Source: Parasutterella excrementihominis YIT 11859 (GTDB lineage Bacteria > Pseudomonadota > Gammaproteobacteria > Burkholderiales > Burkholderiaceae_F). From it: 64,000 bases of DNA. This document shows, piece by piece, positions 1 to 8,692 of the stretch (positions within the stretch are counted from its first letter, which is position 1; every line of letters starts with the position of its first letter). The notes under the pieces were generated by a model, which did no database searches, had not been told where the DNA came from, and saw only the letters and a program-made list of their open reading frames with translations. Location of the stretch: positions 1-64,000 of the forward strand of contig NZ_GL883754.1 in the NCBI RefSeq assembly GCF_000205025.1, written 5' to 3'. A program made the position numbers and the translations under genes.

Positions 1-26
1 AGAGAATGCTCATGCCGAGCACACCA

Positions 27-60
27 AAAAACCTCGCCAACCGAAGCTGACGAGGTTTTT
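27..60 (-). terminator. Terminator after rplS
   Basis: A ten-base stem (27-36 with 51-60) runs from five A through CCTCG to CGAGG and five T, so it can end transcripts from either side. It sits 24 bases beyond the rplS stop codon and likely ends the rpsP-rimM-trmD-rplS transcript. Confidence 0.8.
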
Positions 61-84
61 CTAATTCGGAGATCCGAATACCGA

Positions 85-453
85 TTAGGCCTTGCGAACC
101 AGTTTTTCTTTGATTCGAGCAGCTTTACCGGACAGATTGCGCAGGTAGTAGAGCTTGGCGCGGCGGACGTCACCGTGGCGCTTAACTTCGATGCTGGCAA
201 TCAACGGAGAATAGAGCTGGAATGTACGTTCCACACCTTCACCGCTGGAAATCTTACGAACGGTGAAAGCAGAGTTCAAACCGCGGTTGCGAATGGCGAT
301 GATCACGCCTTCGAAAGCCTGAACACGCTTGCGAGAACCTTCAACGACGTTCACGTTAACGACAACGGTGTCGCCAGGGTTCATTTTCGGGAAGGTTTTG
401 CCTTCAGAAAGACGGGCAATCTCTTCTTTTTCAAGTGTTTCAATCAAATTCAT
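85..453 (-). CDS. rplS: 50S ribosomal protein L19
   Basis: L19 sits at the interface of the 30S and 50S subunits. The 122-residue product has the family's length and core, including a [13 protein letters not shown] segment, an [14 protein letters not shown] segment, and a basic C-terminus around [20 protein letters not shown] place the start at the ATG at 453, preceded by a GGAG six bases upstream, rather than at a TTG four codons earlier. It is the last gene of rpsP-rimM-trmD-rplS, the usual proteobacterial order, 81 bases after trmD. A terminator follows. The identification is secure. Confidence 0.97.
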   Translation of the reverse strand: MNLIETLEKEEIARLSEGKTFPKMNPGDTVVVNVNVVEGSRKRVQAFEGVIIAIRNRGLNSAFTVRKISSGEGVERTFQLYSPLIASIEVKRHGDVRRAKLYYLRNLSGKAARIKEKLVRKA

Positions 454-534
454 TTTTGTCTCCAATGACCATCTTCATGCAGCTCTGTTATTTCTTCAAC
501 TGCAGAGAGGATGGATTTTAAAAATCGGAACGTT

Positions 535-1284
535 TTACGATTCCGTACTCTCTTTAATGTCTCGCAGAACTCGCTCATCCTCACGGGTCAGCAAATTCTT
601 CGAGCGCGCTATTTTAACCAAATCCGGACGCGTTTGGGCGGTTATTTGTAACACCTGTTTGCGTGTCCATGCTCGGATGTTTTTATGATGTCCGCTCAAA
701 AGCACATCCGGAACCGGCATATCTCGCCAAACCTCCGGCCGTGTGTAATGCGGAGCATCCAAAAGACCTGTAGAAAAAGACTCGTCGGAAGCCGACAAAT
801 CCTTAATCGCGCCGGGAAGCTGACGGATTACTGCATCCATAAGCACCATTGCCGGAAGCTCACCGCCGGAGAGAACGTAGTCTCCGATCGATAGGGTCTC
901 ATCGACATAGGTATCCAGGAACCTCTGATCAATGCCTTCGTATCGGCCGCAAATCAGAATCAAATCCTGATTGTCTTCGGACAATGAACGCACTTTGTCG
1001 TCATTGAGCGTTTTGCCGGAAGGCGCAAACGCAATAACTTTGCCGTAGTTGCCGTCCTTGCGGATAGCATCCACTGCGTCAGCCAACGGTTCTGCCAACA
1101 GAACCATGCCCGGGCCGCCCCCAAAGGGTCGATCGTCTACGGTCTTATGCGCATCAAAAACAAAATCACGCGGGTTCCAGCACTTAAGCTGCCAAAGTCC
1201 TAGCTTGGCAGCCCGAGCGGTTATACCGAACTTCTCTATAAGAAGCGGCATTTCCGGAAACAGCGTGACGATGTCAAAACGCAT
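535..1284 (-). CDS. trmD: tRNA (guanine-N1)-methyltransferase
   Basis: TrmD methylates G37 of tRNAs that read CNN codons, using S-adenosylmethionine, and so prevents +1 frameshifting. The 249-residue protein is full length. It shows the trefoil-knot cofactor site (GRYEGIDQRF around residue 113 and LSIGDYVLSGGELPA near 131) and the N-terminal FDIVTLFPEMP typical of the family. It starts eight bases after the rimM stop, so the two are probably translated together. Confidence 0.97.
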   Translation of the reverse strand: MRFDIVTLFPEMPLLIEKFGITARAAKLGLWQLKCWNPRDFVFDAHKTVDDRPFGGGPGMVLLAEPLADAVDAIRKDGNYGKVIAFAPSGKTLNDDKVRSLSEDNQDLILICGRYEGIDQRFLDTYVDETLSIGDYVLSGGELPAMVLMDAVIRQLPGAIKDLSASDESFSTGLLDAPHYTRPEVWRDMPVPDVLLSGHHKNIRAWTRKQVLQITAQTRPDLVKIARSKNLLTREDERVLRDIKESTES

Positions 1285-1292
1285 AATGCGGT

Positions 1293-1817
1293 TTAATCCC
1301 AGGACGGATCCCAGTCCACAACGATCTTCTTCGCCTCAACGTTCACTTCTGCCAAATAATCTTCAACAAAAGGAATGAGAACTTCTTTACCGTCGGCGCG
1401 TTTGACATTCAGAATGTCGTGAACACCGTTGTCGATCATGCCCTTAACTTGGCCGATGCTCTGCCCTTCTTTATTGACGACGTCGCATCCGATCAAATCG
1501 ACCCAGTAGTATTCGTTCTCTTCGGCTTCAGGAAAATCCTTGCGGTAAAGGGCCACTGCACCGCGAAGCGCCGCTGCATCCTCAGGCGTATCGATGCCTT
1601 GGAATTTTGCGACGATACCGGCGCCGTGCAGTTTTGCTTTTTCAAGTTCCACGGGTCTGACTTCACCGTCAGGAAGGACATGCTGCCAGTGTTTGGAACC
1701 TAAAAGCGCAGACGTACCCTGGAAAGGCTGGACGCGAACCCAGCCTTTTAGCCCGTAGGCACCATGCAAAGCGCCGAGCACAATAGGCTCGGCGCCGGAA
1801 TTCTTCTCGTTAGTCAC
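1293..1817 (-). CDS. rimM: Ribosome maturation factor RimM
   Basis: RimM binds ribosomal protein S19 and helps mature the 30S head. The 174-residue protein has the N-terminal RimM barrel (LGALHGAYGLKGWVRVQPF) and a C-terminal PRC-barrel (YYWVDLIGCDVVNKEG, then NVKRADGKEVLIPFVEDYL). The start is a GTG with no clear Shine-Dalgarno sequence, 17 bases after rpsP, so translation may be coupled to the upstream gene. Identity rests on sequence pattern and operon position. Confidence 0.95.
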   Translation of the reverse strand: MTNEKNSGAEPIVLGALHGAYGLKGWVRVQPFQGTSALLGSKHWQHVLPDGEVRPVELEKAKLHGAGIVAKFQGIDTPEDAAALRGAVALYRKDFPEAEENEYYWVDLIGCDVVNKEGQSIGQVKGMIDNGVHDILNVKRADGKEVLIPFVEDYLAEVNVEAKKIVVDWDPSWD

Positions 1818-1834
1818 AAACGGTCAGAAATCAA

Positions 1835-2095
1835 TTAAGCAGCAGGAGCAGCTGCCTTTTTGAATTCTTTGTAGAGACGAGCAACGGTGTCGCTCATCTG
1901 TGCGCCGTTAGCAACCCAAGCGTTCAAAGAAGCTTCATTGATGGAAAGACGGGGAGCAGCACCGGATGCCATCGGATTGTAGAAGCCGATACGTTCATTG
2001 AAACGACCGTCACGGCGGTTGCGGGAGTCGGTCGCGACGATGTTGTAGAAGGGGCGCTTCTTGGAGCCGCCGCGAGCCAGACGGATAACGACCAT
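1835..2095 (-). CDS. rpsP: 30S ribosomal protein S16
   Basis: S16 is an early-assembly protein of the 30S body. The 86-residue product begins with the family signature [20 protein letters not shown] and contains [14 protein letters not shown]. It is the first gene of its operon, and a well-formed promoter lies 72-100 bases upstream of its start. Confidence 0.97.
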   Translation of the reverse strand: MVVIRLARGGSKKRPFYNIVATDSRNRRDGRFNERIGFYNPMASGAAPRLSINEASLNAWVANGAQMSDTVARLYKEFKKAAAPAA

Positions 2096-2166
2096 ATTAA
2101 GTTACCTCAAAAAATTTATATTCTAAAAAGTTTAAAAATTAGGCTTCTAACGCCTGAAAACACGTG

Positions 2167-2195
2167 ATTTTATCCTAATTTTTTCAATTAAACAA
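2167..2195 (-). promoter_or_regulatory. Sigma-70 promoter of the rpsP operon
   Basis: Read on the minus strand, TTGTTT (2190-2195) and TAAAAT (2167-2172) are separated by exactly 17 bases. Between this and rpsP there is a small AGGC/GCCT hairpin followed by AATTTTT, which might attenuate transcription. That part is speculative. Confidence 0.6.
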
Positions 2196-2230
2196 ACGGG
2201 TTGCATCTGTTTTGTTACTCAGTGCAAACG

Positions 2231-2258
2231 AAAAAGCGGCTGTTGTCAACCGCCTTTT
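2231..2258 (-). terminator. Terminator after etfA
   Basis: On the minus strand a GGCGG/CCGC stem around a ten-base loop is followed by five T. It starts 24 bases after the etfA stop codon and separates etfBA from the ribosomal protein operon. Confidence 0.6.
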
Positions 2259-2281
2259 GCCTGAACTTTAGTATCGTAAAA

Positions 2282-3211
2282 CTAGAGTTTTGCTTCCAAT
2301 TCCCGAATCACTGTCATTGCATCACCGACTAAGCCGTAATCGGCGACATCAAAGATAGGAGCTTCAGGATCTTTGTTCACAGCCACAATGACTTTGGCGT
2401 CTTTGATACCGGCAATATGCTGAATGGCGCCGGAAATACCGAAACCGATGTAAAGGTCAGGAGCAATGATCTTACCGGTCTGACCGATCTGCCAATCGTT
2501 CGGAGCAATACCGGCGTCGACCACTGCGCGGGTCGTACCGACGGCTGCGCCGAGTTTGTCGGCCAGTTTGCCCATTTCCGCAAATTCAGCTTCGTCAACC
2601 AAACCTCGGCCGCCGGCTAAAACGATCTTAGCGTTCTGCAGATCGGGACGATCGCTCTTGACCTGTTCGCTGCGGACGAAAGTGACTTTAATCACAGGAG
2701 AAGCGGGAACGACTCTTTCGAGTTCGGCCTTGCCTTCTCCGGTCGGAGCGGCATCAAATGCGGTAGCGCGGACCGTTAAGACAACTTTTGGGTCGAGCGC
2801 GCGCACGGTTTCAATGACAGAACCGGCATAAATCGGACGCTTAAATGTTTTGGCGTCAACGACTTCCGTGATTTCGGAAATCTGAGCAACATCTAATACG
2901 GCGGCAACTCGTGGAGCGGCTGCTTTACCGGCAGGGTTGGCGACGAAAAGGAAGTAATCATATTCTTTTGCCACTTCTAAGACGGAAGCGGCAAGATTTT
3001 CGGGCAGTTCTTCGGCAAAGTAAGGAGCCTCGGAAAGCAGCACGCGGCGAATACCGTTGATTTTGGCTGCTTCTTCTGCGAGCTTTCCGCCTTCCTGAGC
3101 GGCGATCATGATGTCGATGTCGCCGCCGATCTTTTGAGCAGCGGTGACCAAAGAATAAACCGCAGGGTTCAGAGCGGCATGATTATGTTCTGCAATAACT
3201 AAAACGGCCAT
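2282..3211 (-). CDS. etfA: Electron transfer flavoprotein alpha subunit
   Basis: EtfA pairs with EtfB to carry electrons from acyl-CoA and related dehydrogenases to the quinone pool or other acceptors. The 309-residue protein has the family's two parts: an N-terminal Rossmann-like half, and a C-terminal FAD-binding half with QTGKIIAPDLYIGFGISGAI and IQHIAGIKDAKVIVAVNKDP. The ATG is preceded by AAGGAG. It lies 10 bases after etfB in the same operon. No acyl-CoA dehydrogenase or ETF:quinone oxidoreductase lies in the window, so its electron donor cannot be named. Confidence 0.96.
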   Translation of the reverse strand: MAVLVIAEHNHAALNPAVYSLVTAAQKIGGDIDIMIAAQEGGKLAEEAAKINGIRRVLLSEAPYFAEELPENLAASVLEVAKEYDYFLFVANPAGKAAAPRVAAVLDVAQISEITEVVDAKTFKRPIYAGSVIETVRALDPKVVLTVRATAFDAAPTGEGKAELERVVPASPVIKVTFVRSEQVKSDRPDLQNAKIVLAGGRGLVDEAEFAEMGKLADKLGAAVGTTRAVVDAGIAPNDWQIGQTGKIIAPDLYIGFGISGAIQHIAGIKDAKVIVAVNKDPEAPIFDVADYGLVGDAMTVIRELEAKL

Positions 3212-3221
3212 GTTTCGCTCC

Positions 3222-3974
3222 TTAAAGTACCTTCGCTTCGTTCTTCAGTTTGTCGATGAGTTCGTCGACGTTGGCAACTTTGCGGCCGACTTTGCGAGCT
3301 GCAGGCGCTTCATAGCCGACAACTTCAACGTGCGCACGAAGCTCGGGGCACAGAGCAGAAGCCTGGACGACTTCCTGCGGCTTGCGCTTGGCTTTCATCA
3401 TCATCGGCAGTGTGACATAGCGCGGAGCGTTCAATCTCAGATCAGCAGTCACTACAGCCGGAAGTGTGAGATCGAGAACTTCATAGCCGCCGTCGATCTC
3501 GCGTGTGACTTCGAGTTTGCCTTCCTTCATCACGGCAGCAGAAACGTGGGTTGCCTGCGGATATTCGCACATCGCGGCAATCATCTGACCGACTTGATTC
3601 GAGTCGTTGTCAACGGCCTGCTTACCGCAGATGATCAGATCCGGATTGACTTGTTTGACATAAGCGCTGATGAGCTTGGCAACGTTCAGAGGCTCTGCTT
3701 CAAAGGGCTTGTCCGTCTGAATGAGAACGCCCTTATCGGCACCCATAGCAAGGGCCGTGCGCAATGTTTCCTGAGACTTTGTATCGCCGACGGACACTGC
3801 GATCACTTCGTTGGCAATGCCCTTTTCTTTCATTTGAACGGCCTGTTCGAGTGCAATTTCGTCGAACGGGTTCATCGAGTGTTTGAGGTTAGCGACGTCG
3901 AGTTTGCCGTCAGGTCCGACTTTGACCTTAATATTGGCGTCGACCACCCTTTTGACAGGGACAAGAATTTTCAT
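3222..3974 (-). CDS. etfB: Electron transfer flavoprotein beta subunit
   Basis: EtfB is the AMP-binding partner of EtfA. The 250-residue protein opens with MKILVPVKRVVD and carries the family segments HSMNPFDEIALEQAVQ and ADLRLNAPRYVTLPMMMKAKRK, which includes the recognition loop read by partner dehydrogenases. It is the first gene of the etfBA operon. A TATAAT hexamer lies 33 bases upstream of the start. Confidence 0.96.
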   Translation of the reverse strand: MKILVPVKRVVDANIKVKVGPDGKLDVANLKHSMNPFDEIALEQAVQMKEKGIANEVIAVSVGDTKSQETLRTALAMGADKGVLIQTDKPFEAEPLNVAKLISAYVKQVNPDLIICGKQAVDNDSNQVGQMIAAMCEYPQATHVSAAVMKEGKLEVTREIDGGYEVLDLTLPAVVTADLRLNAPRYVTLPMMMKAKRKPQEVVQASALCPELRAHVEVVGYEAPAARKVGRKVANVDELIDKLKNEAKVL

Positions 3975-4006
3975 TTATTTCTCTAATGTTAGATTACATT
4001 CGGTGG

Positions 4007-4012
4007 ATTATA
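4007..4012 (-). promoter_or_regulatory. Probable -10 box of etfBA
   Basis: A perfect TATAAT on the minus strand, 33 bases before the etfB start. No good -35 hexamer lies at the usual distance, so activator dependence is possible. Confidence 0.4.
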
Positions 4013-4161
4013 GCGATTGAAGCCTCGCTGAATTTTTTCAGGCAAAACGTTTTGAGCGAATTGCATGCACAGGGGAGCTTAGCTTTTGAGGATGAAACCG
4101 AGCTTATCTTGCGAAAGAAGCGCTCGAAACTTTGGCGCCTCTTTCCTGATTATCAATTTGT

Positions 4162-5352
4162 TTAGGCCAATCGATAGTCGTTGAAGATTTGTTCGGCCGT
4201 CGGAAGAACCCACTTCCCGTCTTGACCTCTAACCGTTGTCGTCTTGAGCCTGCTGACGCTCGTACCGCACGTCCACACTTTGTAATTGCGCATATTCGTG
4301 CACAAGCAGCATTTGGTCTTCTCGGACGAGTTTTCCAGCCACTCTTTAAGGTATGGACAACTTCCGTGCGAAAGCATATAGCCATAAGACTCACAGTTCG
4401 GCCGATTATTGGCGGTTAACGCCGGAGAGTTTTTAAGCATTCTCATGAGATATCCGGTCGGAGAAGCATGGTTGACTTCAACGTCTTCGTCTTTTGCGTC
4501 GATATAGACTTGTTTGACCGGATCGGGAAGACCGCTTTCCTGAGCAATCGTGAATCTAGTCGCTGCTTGAATGCCGGACGCGCCGGTCTTTTTCATTAAG
4601 TCAACGGCTTCCTTCCCGGAAAATATTCCGCCGGCACCGAGCACAGGAACGTTTAGTCCGGTATCTTTCACGAGCTTGACGACATCTTTAACGATATCTT
4701 CCAGCTTGAAGTTTCTCCAATCCTCGCCGAAACCTAAATGTCCTCCGGCCAGCGGACCTTCAACAACCACATAATCCAGTTTGCGTCCGATGAATGCCGT
4801 GCGTTTCAGGAAGAGGTTCAGCGCTCTAGCCGAAGAGACAACCAATCCGAAAAGCGCGTCATTGAACCGAGGATTGTCCTGCATCAGTTTCAAGCTTGAA
4901 AGATGCAGACCGGCAGACATCGTAATACCGTCGACACCGGCATCCAATGCTGCATTCAATCGAGCCTTCAGCGTGGCGATCGGGTCGTTCATAGTGAGCT
5001 TTTCCATGCAATTCACAAGAACCAGACCCTTACCGGTTGCCTTTTCCATCACATCGGAAAAATATTGTTTTGAGACCCTGGACAGAGCCTCCAAGTTGAA
5101 CTTTTCTTCCGTCTTGTCTGCTTCTTCAATCATTGACTTGAATCGGATTGTCTTCTCTTTTGTAAAATGTGTTCCGATTTCGCGATCTGCAACATCCGGC
5201 AGCATAGCGTCAGAAAGATGGGCCATTCCTCCAAGCTTCTCAATCGCCAATACGAGATTTGCTGTCGAAATATTGGTTCCCATTCCGCCGACCATCAGCG
5301 GCAAAAAGTCACGTCCCTTAAAAGAAAGACGAAAGTCGTCCAAACACTGCAT
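4162..5352 (-). CDS. Nitronate monooxygenase-family flavoenzyme
   Basis: Proteins of this TIM-barrel FMN family oxidise nitronates or act as NAD(P)H-linked flavoreductases or enoyl reductases. The 396-residue protein shows LPLMVGGMGTNIS near the N-terminus, VVEGPLAGGHLGFG around residue 200, and VPVLGAGGIFSGKEAVDLMKKTGASGIQAATRF, which are the FMN-phosphate and catalytic loops of the family. I start at the ATG at 5352, which has AGGAG eight bases upstream, not at a TTG twelve codons earlier. The C-terminal 80 residues are unusual: six cysteines occur in CESYG, CPYLKEW, CCLC and TCG. The exact substrate cannot be told from sequence. Confidence 0.8.
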   Translation of the reverse strand: MQCLDDFRLSFKGRDFLPLMVGGMGTNISTANLVLAIEKLGGMAHLSDAMLPDVADREIGTHFTKEKTIRFKSMIEEADKTEEKFNLEALSRVSKQYFSDVMEKATGKGLVLVNCMEKLTMNDPIATLKARLNAALDAGVDGITMSAGLHLSSLKLMQDNPRFNDALFGLVVSSARALNLFLKRTAFIGRKLDYVVVEGPLAGGHLGFGEDWRNFKLEDIVKDVVKLVKDTGLNVPVLGAGGIFSGKEAVDLMKKTGASGIQAATRFTIAQESGLPDPVKQVYIDAKDEDVEVNHASPTGYLMRMLKNSPALTANNRPNCESYGYMLSHGSCPYLKEWLENSSEKTKCCLCTNMRNYKVWTCGTSVSRLKTTTVRGQDGKWVLPTAEQIFNDYRLA

Positions 5353-5541
5353 ACCAAAATCTCCTATTACAAAAGTACGCAGATTCAATATAGGCGGGTG
5401 TTAGTTTCTAAAAATCTTCATTTTTTAAGGAGATATCCTAAAAATTTGATTCGTTTTACCAAGACAGTTAGGTGTATAAGGACTCGAGGCTGCAGGTGTT
5501 TTTCCCAAAGAATTAACGATCTTCTTTTAGAGTCTTCCAGC

Positions 5542-5952
5542 TTAAGAAAACATATGCAGCGAAACCGCAGCCAAAACTAAGTAGCGGACGAACTTACCGA
5601 GGAGAATCAGCAAAAAAGAGCGCCAAAAGTTAATTCTCAGCCAGCCCGCGCCGAGGCAGAAGCCGTCGCCAACGATAGGAAGCCAAGAAAAAAGCAGTGT
5701 TATCGGTCCGTATTTTTTTAGCAGTTCCAGACTTCTAGCTTCCTGCTTCTTATTCGGGATGAGTCTCCCCATCCCATAGGTTATTAACGCGCCTAATGTA
5801 TTTCCTGCCGTCGCGACAAAGACAACGATCCATAAATGCGTCTGAAATTCGTGCATTCCGAAGACGACCAGTGCCTCGCTTCCGCCGGGTAAAACGGTAG
5901 AAGAGATTAATGCACTCGTAAATAGCGTCCAAAGGTAGGCAGTAAAAGACAA
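5542..5952 (-). CDS. YqaA/DedA-type (SNARE-associated) membrane protein
   Basis: A 136-residue integral membrane protein with the YqaA pattern: an N-terminal LPGGSEALVVFG segment, a TAGNTLGALITYGMGRL segment, and a C-terminal FLLILLGKFVRYLVLAAV helix. Members of this superfamily are linked to lipid carrier handling or ion homeostasis. The role of this short form is not established. The start is a TTG with AAGGA five bases upstream. It is divergent from the gene at 6010. Confidence 0.75.
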   Translation of the reverse strand: MSFTAYLWTLFTSALISSTVLPGGSEALVVFGMHEFQTHLWIVVFVATAGNTLGALITYGMGRLIPNKKQEARSLELLKKYGPITLLFSWLPIVGDGFCLGAGWLRINFWRSFLLILLGKFVRYLVLAAVSLHMFS

Positions 5953-6009
5953 AACGTTCCTTAGATCGTGTAGATTATGTAAATCTTTCTAACAAACCGA
6001 CAGTACAAC

Positions 6010-6651
6010 ATGGCTCAGTCCGCAGATCTTAAAGCCAAAATTGAGGGACTTAATAAAGTTTTTCAGTTTTATTACAAAGAAAATTTCAAAACACTGAGAA
6101 AAGCGACGGATTTCTACATTCCTTGGTTTATCGGAAGAAAAAAACGCCTGGAAGAATTTCAAAAACAGTACATTCCCTTCTCGGTTGCTCTCTTTTTAGA
6201 AGGCGTTCGCAACAGCACGCTGAAGATGGAAGGCGAGCCGAATGAGGAACTCATCGAGGCCCTCCGCACTAAGCTGCTGCATAAGAGCTTCAAACCGGAC
6301 TTCGATGAATATTGGAATGTTATTGAGTCGACACTCGAAAGAAACCCCGAGAACCCTAAAGAAGTCTCGGACGCCGTTTCTGCTCTGCTGATGTTCAAAC
6401 TTTACGGTCCTAAAGCTTCCGAGCCTATGCCGGAAAAACTGGACTCTCAGCGCCATACAATCGCCTCGGAATTCCAAGTCGGCAAGATCCACTACCAGTA
6501 TTCACGCGGTGTCCGTATCGCTTTAGAACGCCTGCTCAATCCGAAGTTTGATCCGGAATTCGTACCTCGTGCCGCTCATGATCCTAAGGTTTTGAACGCG
6601 GAAGTTGCCAAATCCGAGACACCGAGTGAGGAAAAGAAAAAAGCTGAATAA
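6010..6651 (+). CDS. Unrecognised soluble protein, 213 residues
   Basis: I do not recognise this protein. It has no signal peptide or membrane segment. It is mixed-charge and helix-rich, with a conserved-looking aromatic core (FQFYYKENFKTLRK, FYIPWFIGRKKRLEEF) and a lysine/glutamate-rich tail (SEEKKKAE). The ATG at 6010 has no strong Shine-Dalgarno sequence. It stands alone between the divergent YqaA-type gene and its own terminator. Consistent codon use and the good terminator argue that it is a real gene. Confidence 0.7.
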   Translation: MAQSADLKAKIEGLNKVFQFYYKENFKTLRKATDFYIPWFIGRKKRLEEFQKQYIPFSVALFLEGVRNSTLKMEGEPNEELIEALRTKLLHKSFKPDFDEYWNVIESTLERNPENPKEVSDAVSALLMFKLYGPKASEPMPEKLDSQRHTIASEFQVGKIHYQYSRGVRIALERLLNPKFDPEFVPRAAHDPKVLNAEVAKSETPSEEKKKAE

Positions 6652-6672
6652 TTCTTACAAAGTTTTTCCGCC

Positions 6673-6706
6673 AACCGAAGACCTAAAAATCTTCGGTTTT
6701 TCTTTT
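6673..6706 (+). terminator. Terminator after the 213-residue protein
   Basis: A perfect nine-base stem AACCGAAGA/TCTTCGGTT (6673-6681 with 6690-6698) with an eight-base loop is followed by a T-rich tract. Confidence 0.85.
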
Positions 6707-6945
6707 CCGCAAACGAATTGATTAAGCAGAGGAAATAATTATCGCTTCTCAAAAGCGGTCGAACTCGTTTTAGTTAGGTTGTTCAGCCTAAGGAAAAATA
6801 CGGATTTTCCTCTTCTTGTTTTTAGGACGTAAGAGGATGTCTACCATTAGAATGGAGCCTTGTTCGCAGACACCCAAAAATGCGTTCAAACAGGTTAGAT
6901 ACTTTATCCAAGTTTCCGACTCACACCTTTCTATCAAGGACAGAC
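6707..6945 (+). promoter_or_regulatory. fhs leader region
   Basis: This non-coding stretch precedes fhs. It holds a GGAAAA/TTTTCC hairpin followed by a pyrimidine tract (about 6791-6830). It also holds the 12-mer ATTAGAATGGAG (6846-6857), whose TAGAAT could be a -10 box. The same 12-mer occurs upstream of the symporter gene at 55566. No known riboswitch class was recognised. Confidence 0.3.
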
Positions 6946-8595
6946 ATGCTGACTGACATTGAAATTGCACAGCAAACCAAGCTCATTCCTATCGATCAAC
7001 TCGCCCATGAATACGGTCTTTCCGACGACCAGTTCATTCCTTACGGCAGAGACAAAGCCAAAGTTGCTTTGGACACCTCTAACGCCAAGGGCAAACTTAT
7101 TCTCGTCACGGCGACTTCCGGTATGCCTGCCGGGTCCGGAAAGACAACGACTTCCATTGCCGTTGCTCAGGCCTTTAAGAAACTCGGCGAAAAAGCATGT
7201 CTGGCTCTGAGAGAACCTTCTCTCGGACCTTCCTTCGGTATGAAGGGCGGTGCTGCCGGCGGCGGTTACTCTCAGGTCGTTCCGATGGAATCCATCAACC
7301 TGCACTTTACAGGCGACTTCCATGCCATTACTGCAGCCAACAACCTTCTGGCCGCTTTAATTGACAACGCCCGCCATCAGGGTCAGGTCGACCTCAAAGA
7401 AATTACATGGCGCCGCGTTCTTGACGTGAACGATCGTATGCTTCGCAACATCGTCACCGGTCTCGGCGGTTCTGCCAACGGCATTCCTACAGAAACCGGC
7501 TTTGACATCACCGCTGCTTCCGAGCTCATGGCCATTGTCTGTTTAGCTGCCGGCGAAGAAGACCTTCGCGTCCGTTTAGATCGCCTGGTTGTCGGTCTGA
7601 AACGCGACGGCTCTGCTTATACCTGCAAAGAATTAGGCGCTACCGGCGCCCTCATGGCGCTTCTGAAAGACGCCATGCTTCCGAACTTGGTTCAGTCCAT
7701 CGAAGGCGTTCCTGCTTTCGTTCATGGCGGCCCGTTCGCCAACATCGCTCACGGCTGCAACTCAGTTGCCGCTACCCGCGCTGCTATGACGATTGCCGAC
7801 TGGGCAATCACGGAAGCCGGCTTCGGCAGCGACTTAGGCGCTGAAAAGTTCTATGACATCAAGTGCCGTATGAACAATCTTCAGCCTGCCGCGACGATCC
7901 TCGTCACTTCTTTAAGAGCTCTGAAGTGGCACGGCGGTGTTCCTTTGCCTGAAATCGGCAAGGAAAACATGGATGCTCTGATCAACGGCCTTCCCAACCT
8001 CAAGGCTCACATTGTCAGCCTGAAGCGTTTCGGCCAGCAGGTCGTCGTTTCTTTGAACCATTTCGCCAACGACAACGAAGAAGAAATCGATGTTGTCCGC
8101 AAAGAATGCTTGGCTGCCGGTGTTCGCTTCGCGATTTCCGACGGCTTTGCCAAAGGCGGCGAAGGTGCGTTAGACGTTGCCAGAGAAGTGATGGTTGCCG
8201 TCAAAGAAGGTTCTAAGCCTTTGAACTACGCCTACAGCCTTGACGAATCCATTGAAGAAAAGATTCAGGACGTCAACACCAAGGTTTACGGCGGACAAGA
8301 TGTTTCTTACTCTTCTGCCGCTCTGAAAGACCTGGCCAAGATCAAAGCCTTGAACATGGGATTTGAAAAGCTTCCTATCTGCATCGCTAAGACTCCTTTC
8401 TCTATGTCCCACGATCCGGACCTGAAAGGAGCTCCTCACGGCTTTACGCTTCCTGTCCAGCGCGTCATCCTGAACGCAGGCGCAGGCTTCCTGGTTGTTA
8501 CGACCGGCGCCATCATGCGTATGCCCGGCTTGCCGAAGAAACCGGCTGCATATACCATCGACGTCGTTGACGGCAAGATCACAGGATTAAGCTAA
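6946..8595 (+). CDS. fhs: Formate--tetrahydrofolate ligase
   Basis: This enzyme makes 10-formyl-tetrahydrofolate from formate, THF and ATP, feeding purine and fMet-tRNA synthesis or running in reverse to release ATP and formate. The 549-residue protein carries the family P-loop MPAGSGKTT (residues 60-68), the TGDFHAITAANNLLAALIDN segment and EAGFGSDLGAEKF. I choose the ATG at 6946, which has AAGGA five bases upstream and gives the usual N-terminus, over an ATG 22 codons earlier. It is monocistronic, with its own terminator. No folD lies nearby. Confidence 0.95.
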   Translation: MLTDIEIAQQTKLIPIDQLAHEYGLSDDQFIPYGRDKAKVALDTSNAKGKLILVTATSGMPAGSGKTTTSIAVAQAFKKLGEKACLALREPSLGPSFGMKGGAAGGGYSQVVPMESINLHFTGDFHAITAANNLLAALIDNARHQGQVDLKEITWRRVLDVNDRMLRNIVTGLGGSANGIPTETGFDITAASELMAIVCLAAGEEDLRVRLDRLVVGLKRDGSAYTCKELGATGALMALLKDAMLPNLVQSIEGVPAFVHGGPFANIAHGCNSVAATRAAMTIADWAITEAGFGSDLGAEKFYDIKCRMNNLQPAATILVTSLRALKWHGGVPLPEIGKENMDALINGLPNLKAHIVSLKRFGQQVVVSLNHFANDNEEEIDVVRKECLAAGVRFAISDGFAKGGEGALDVAREVMVAVKEGSKPLNYAYSLDESIEEKIQDVNTKVYGGQDVSYSSAALKDLAKIKALNMGFEKLPICIAKTPFSMSHDPDLKGAPHGFTLPVQRVILNAGAGFLVVTTGAIMRMPGLPKKPAAYTIDVVDGKITGLS

Positions 8596-8615
8596 GTCCT
8601 AGGTTTTAGTTTTGC

Positions 8616-8645
8616 AAGACGCTCCTTTTTAGGAGCGTTTTGCTT
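8616..8645 (+). terminator. Terminator after fhs
   Basis: A perfect seven-base stem CGCTCCT/AGGAGCG (8620-8626 with 8631-8636 plus one) with a T-loop is followed by TTTTGCTTTT. Confidence 0.85.
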
Positions 8646-8692
8646 TTCTGGGACATTATTTAAGCCAGATGCCGTCAGCCGCAAAAGCGGTA

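Noticed and set aside
3210-3986. Open frame of 258 codons on the plus strand
   Set aside because: It mirrors etfB exactly in extent and has no recognisable protein character.
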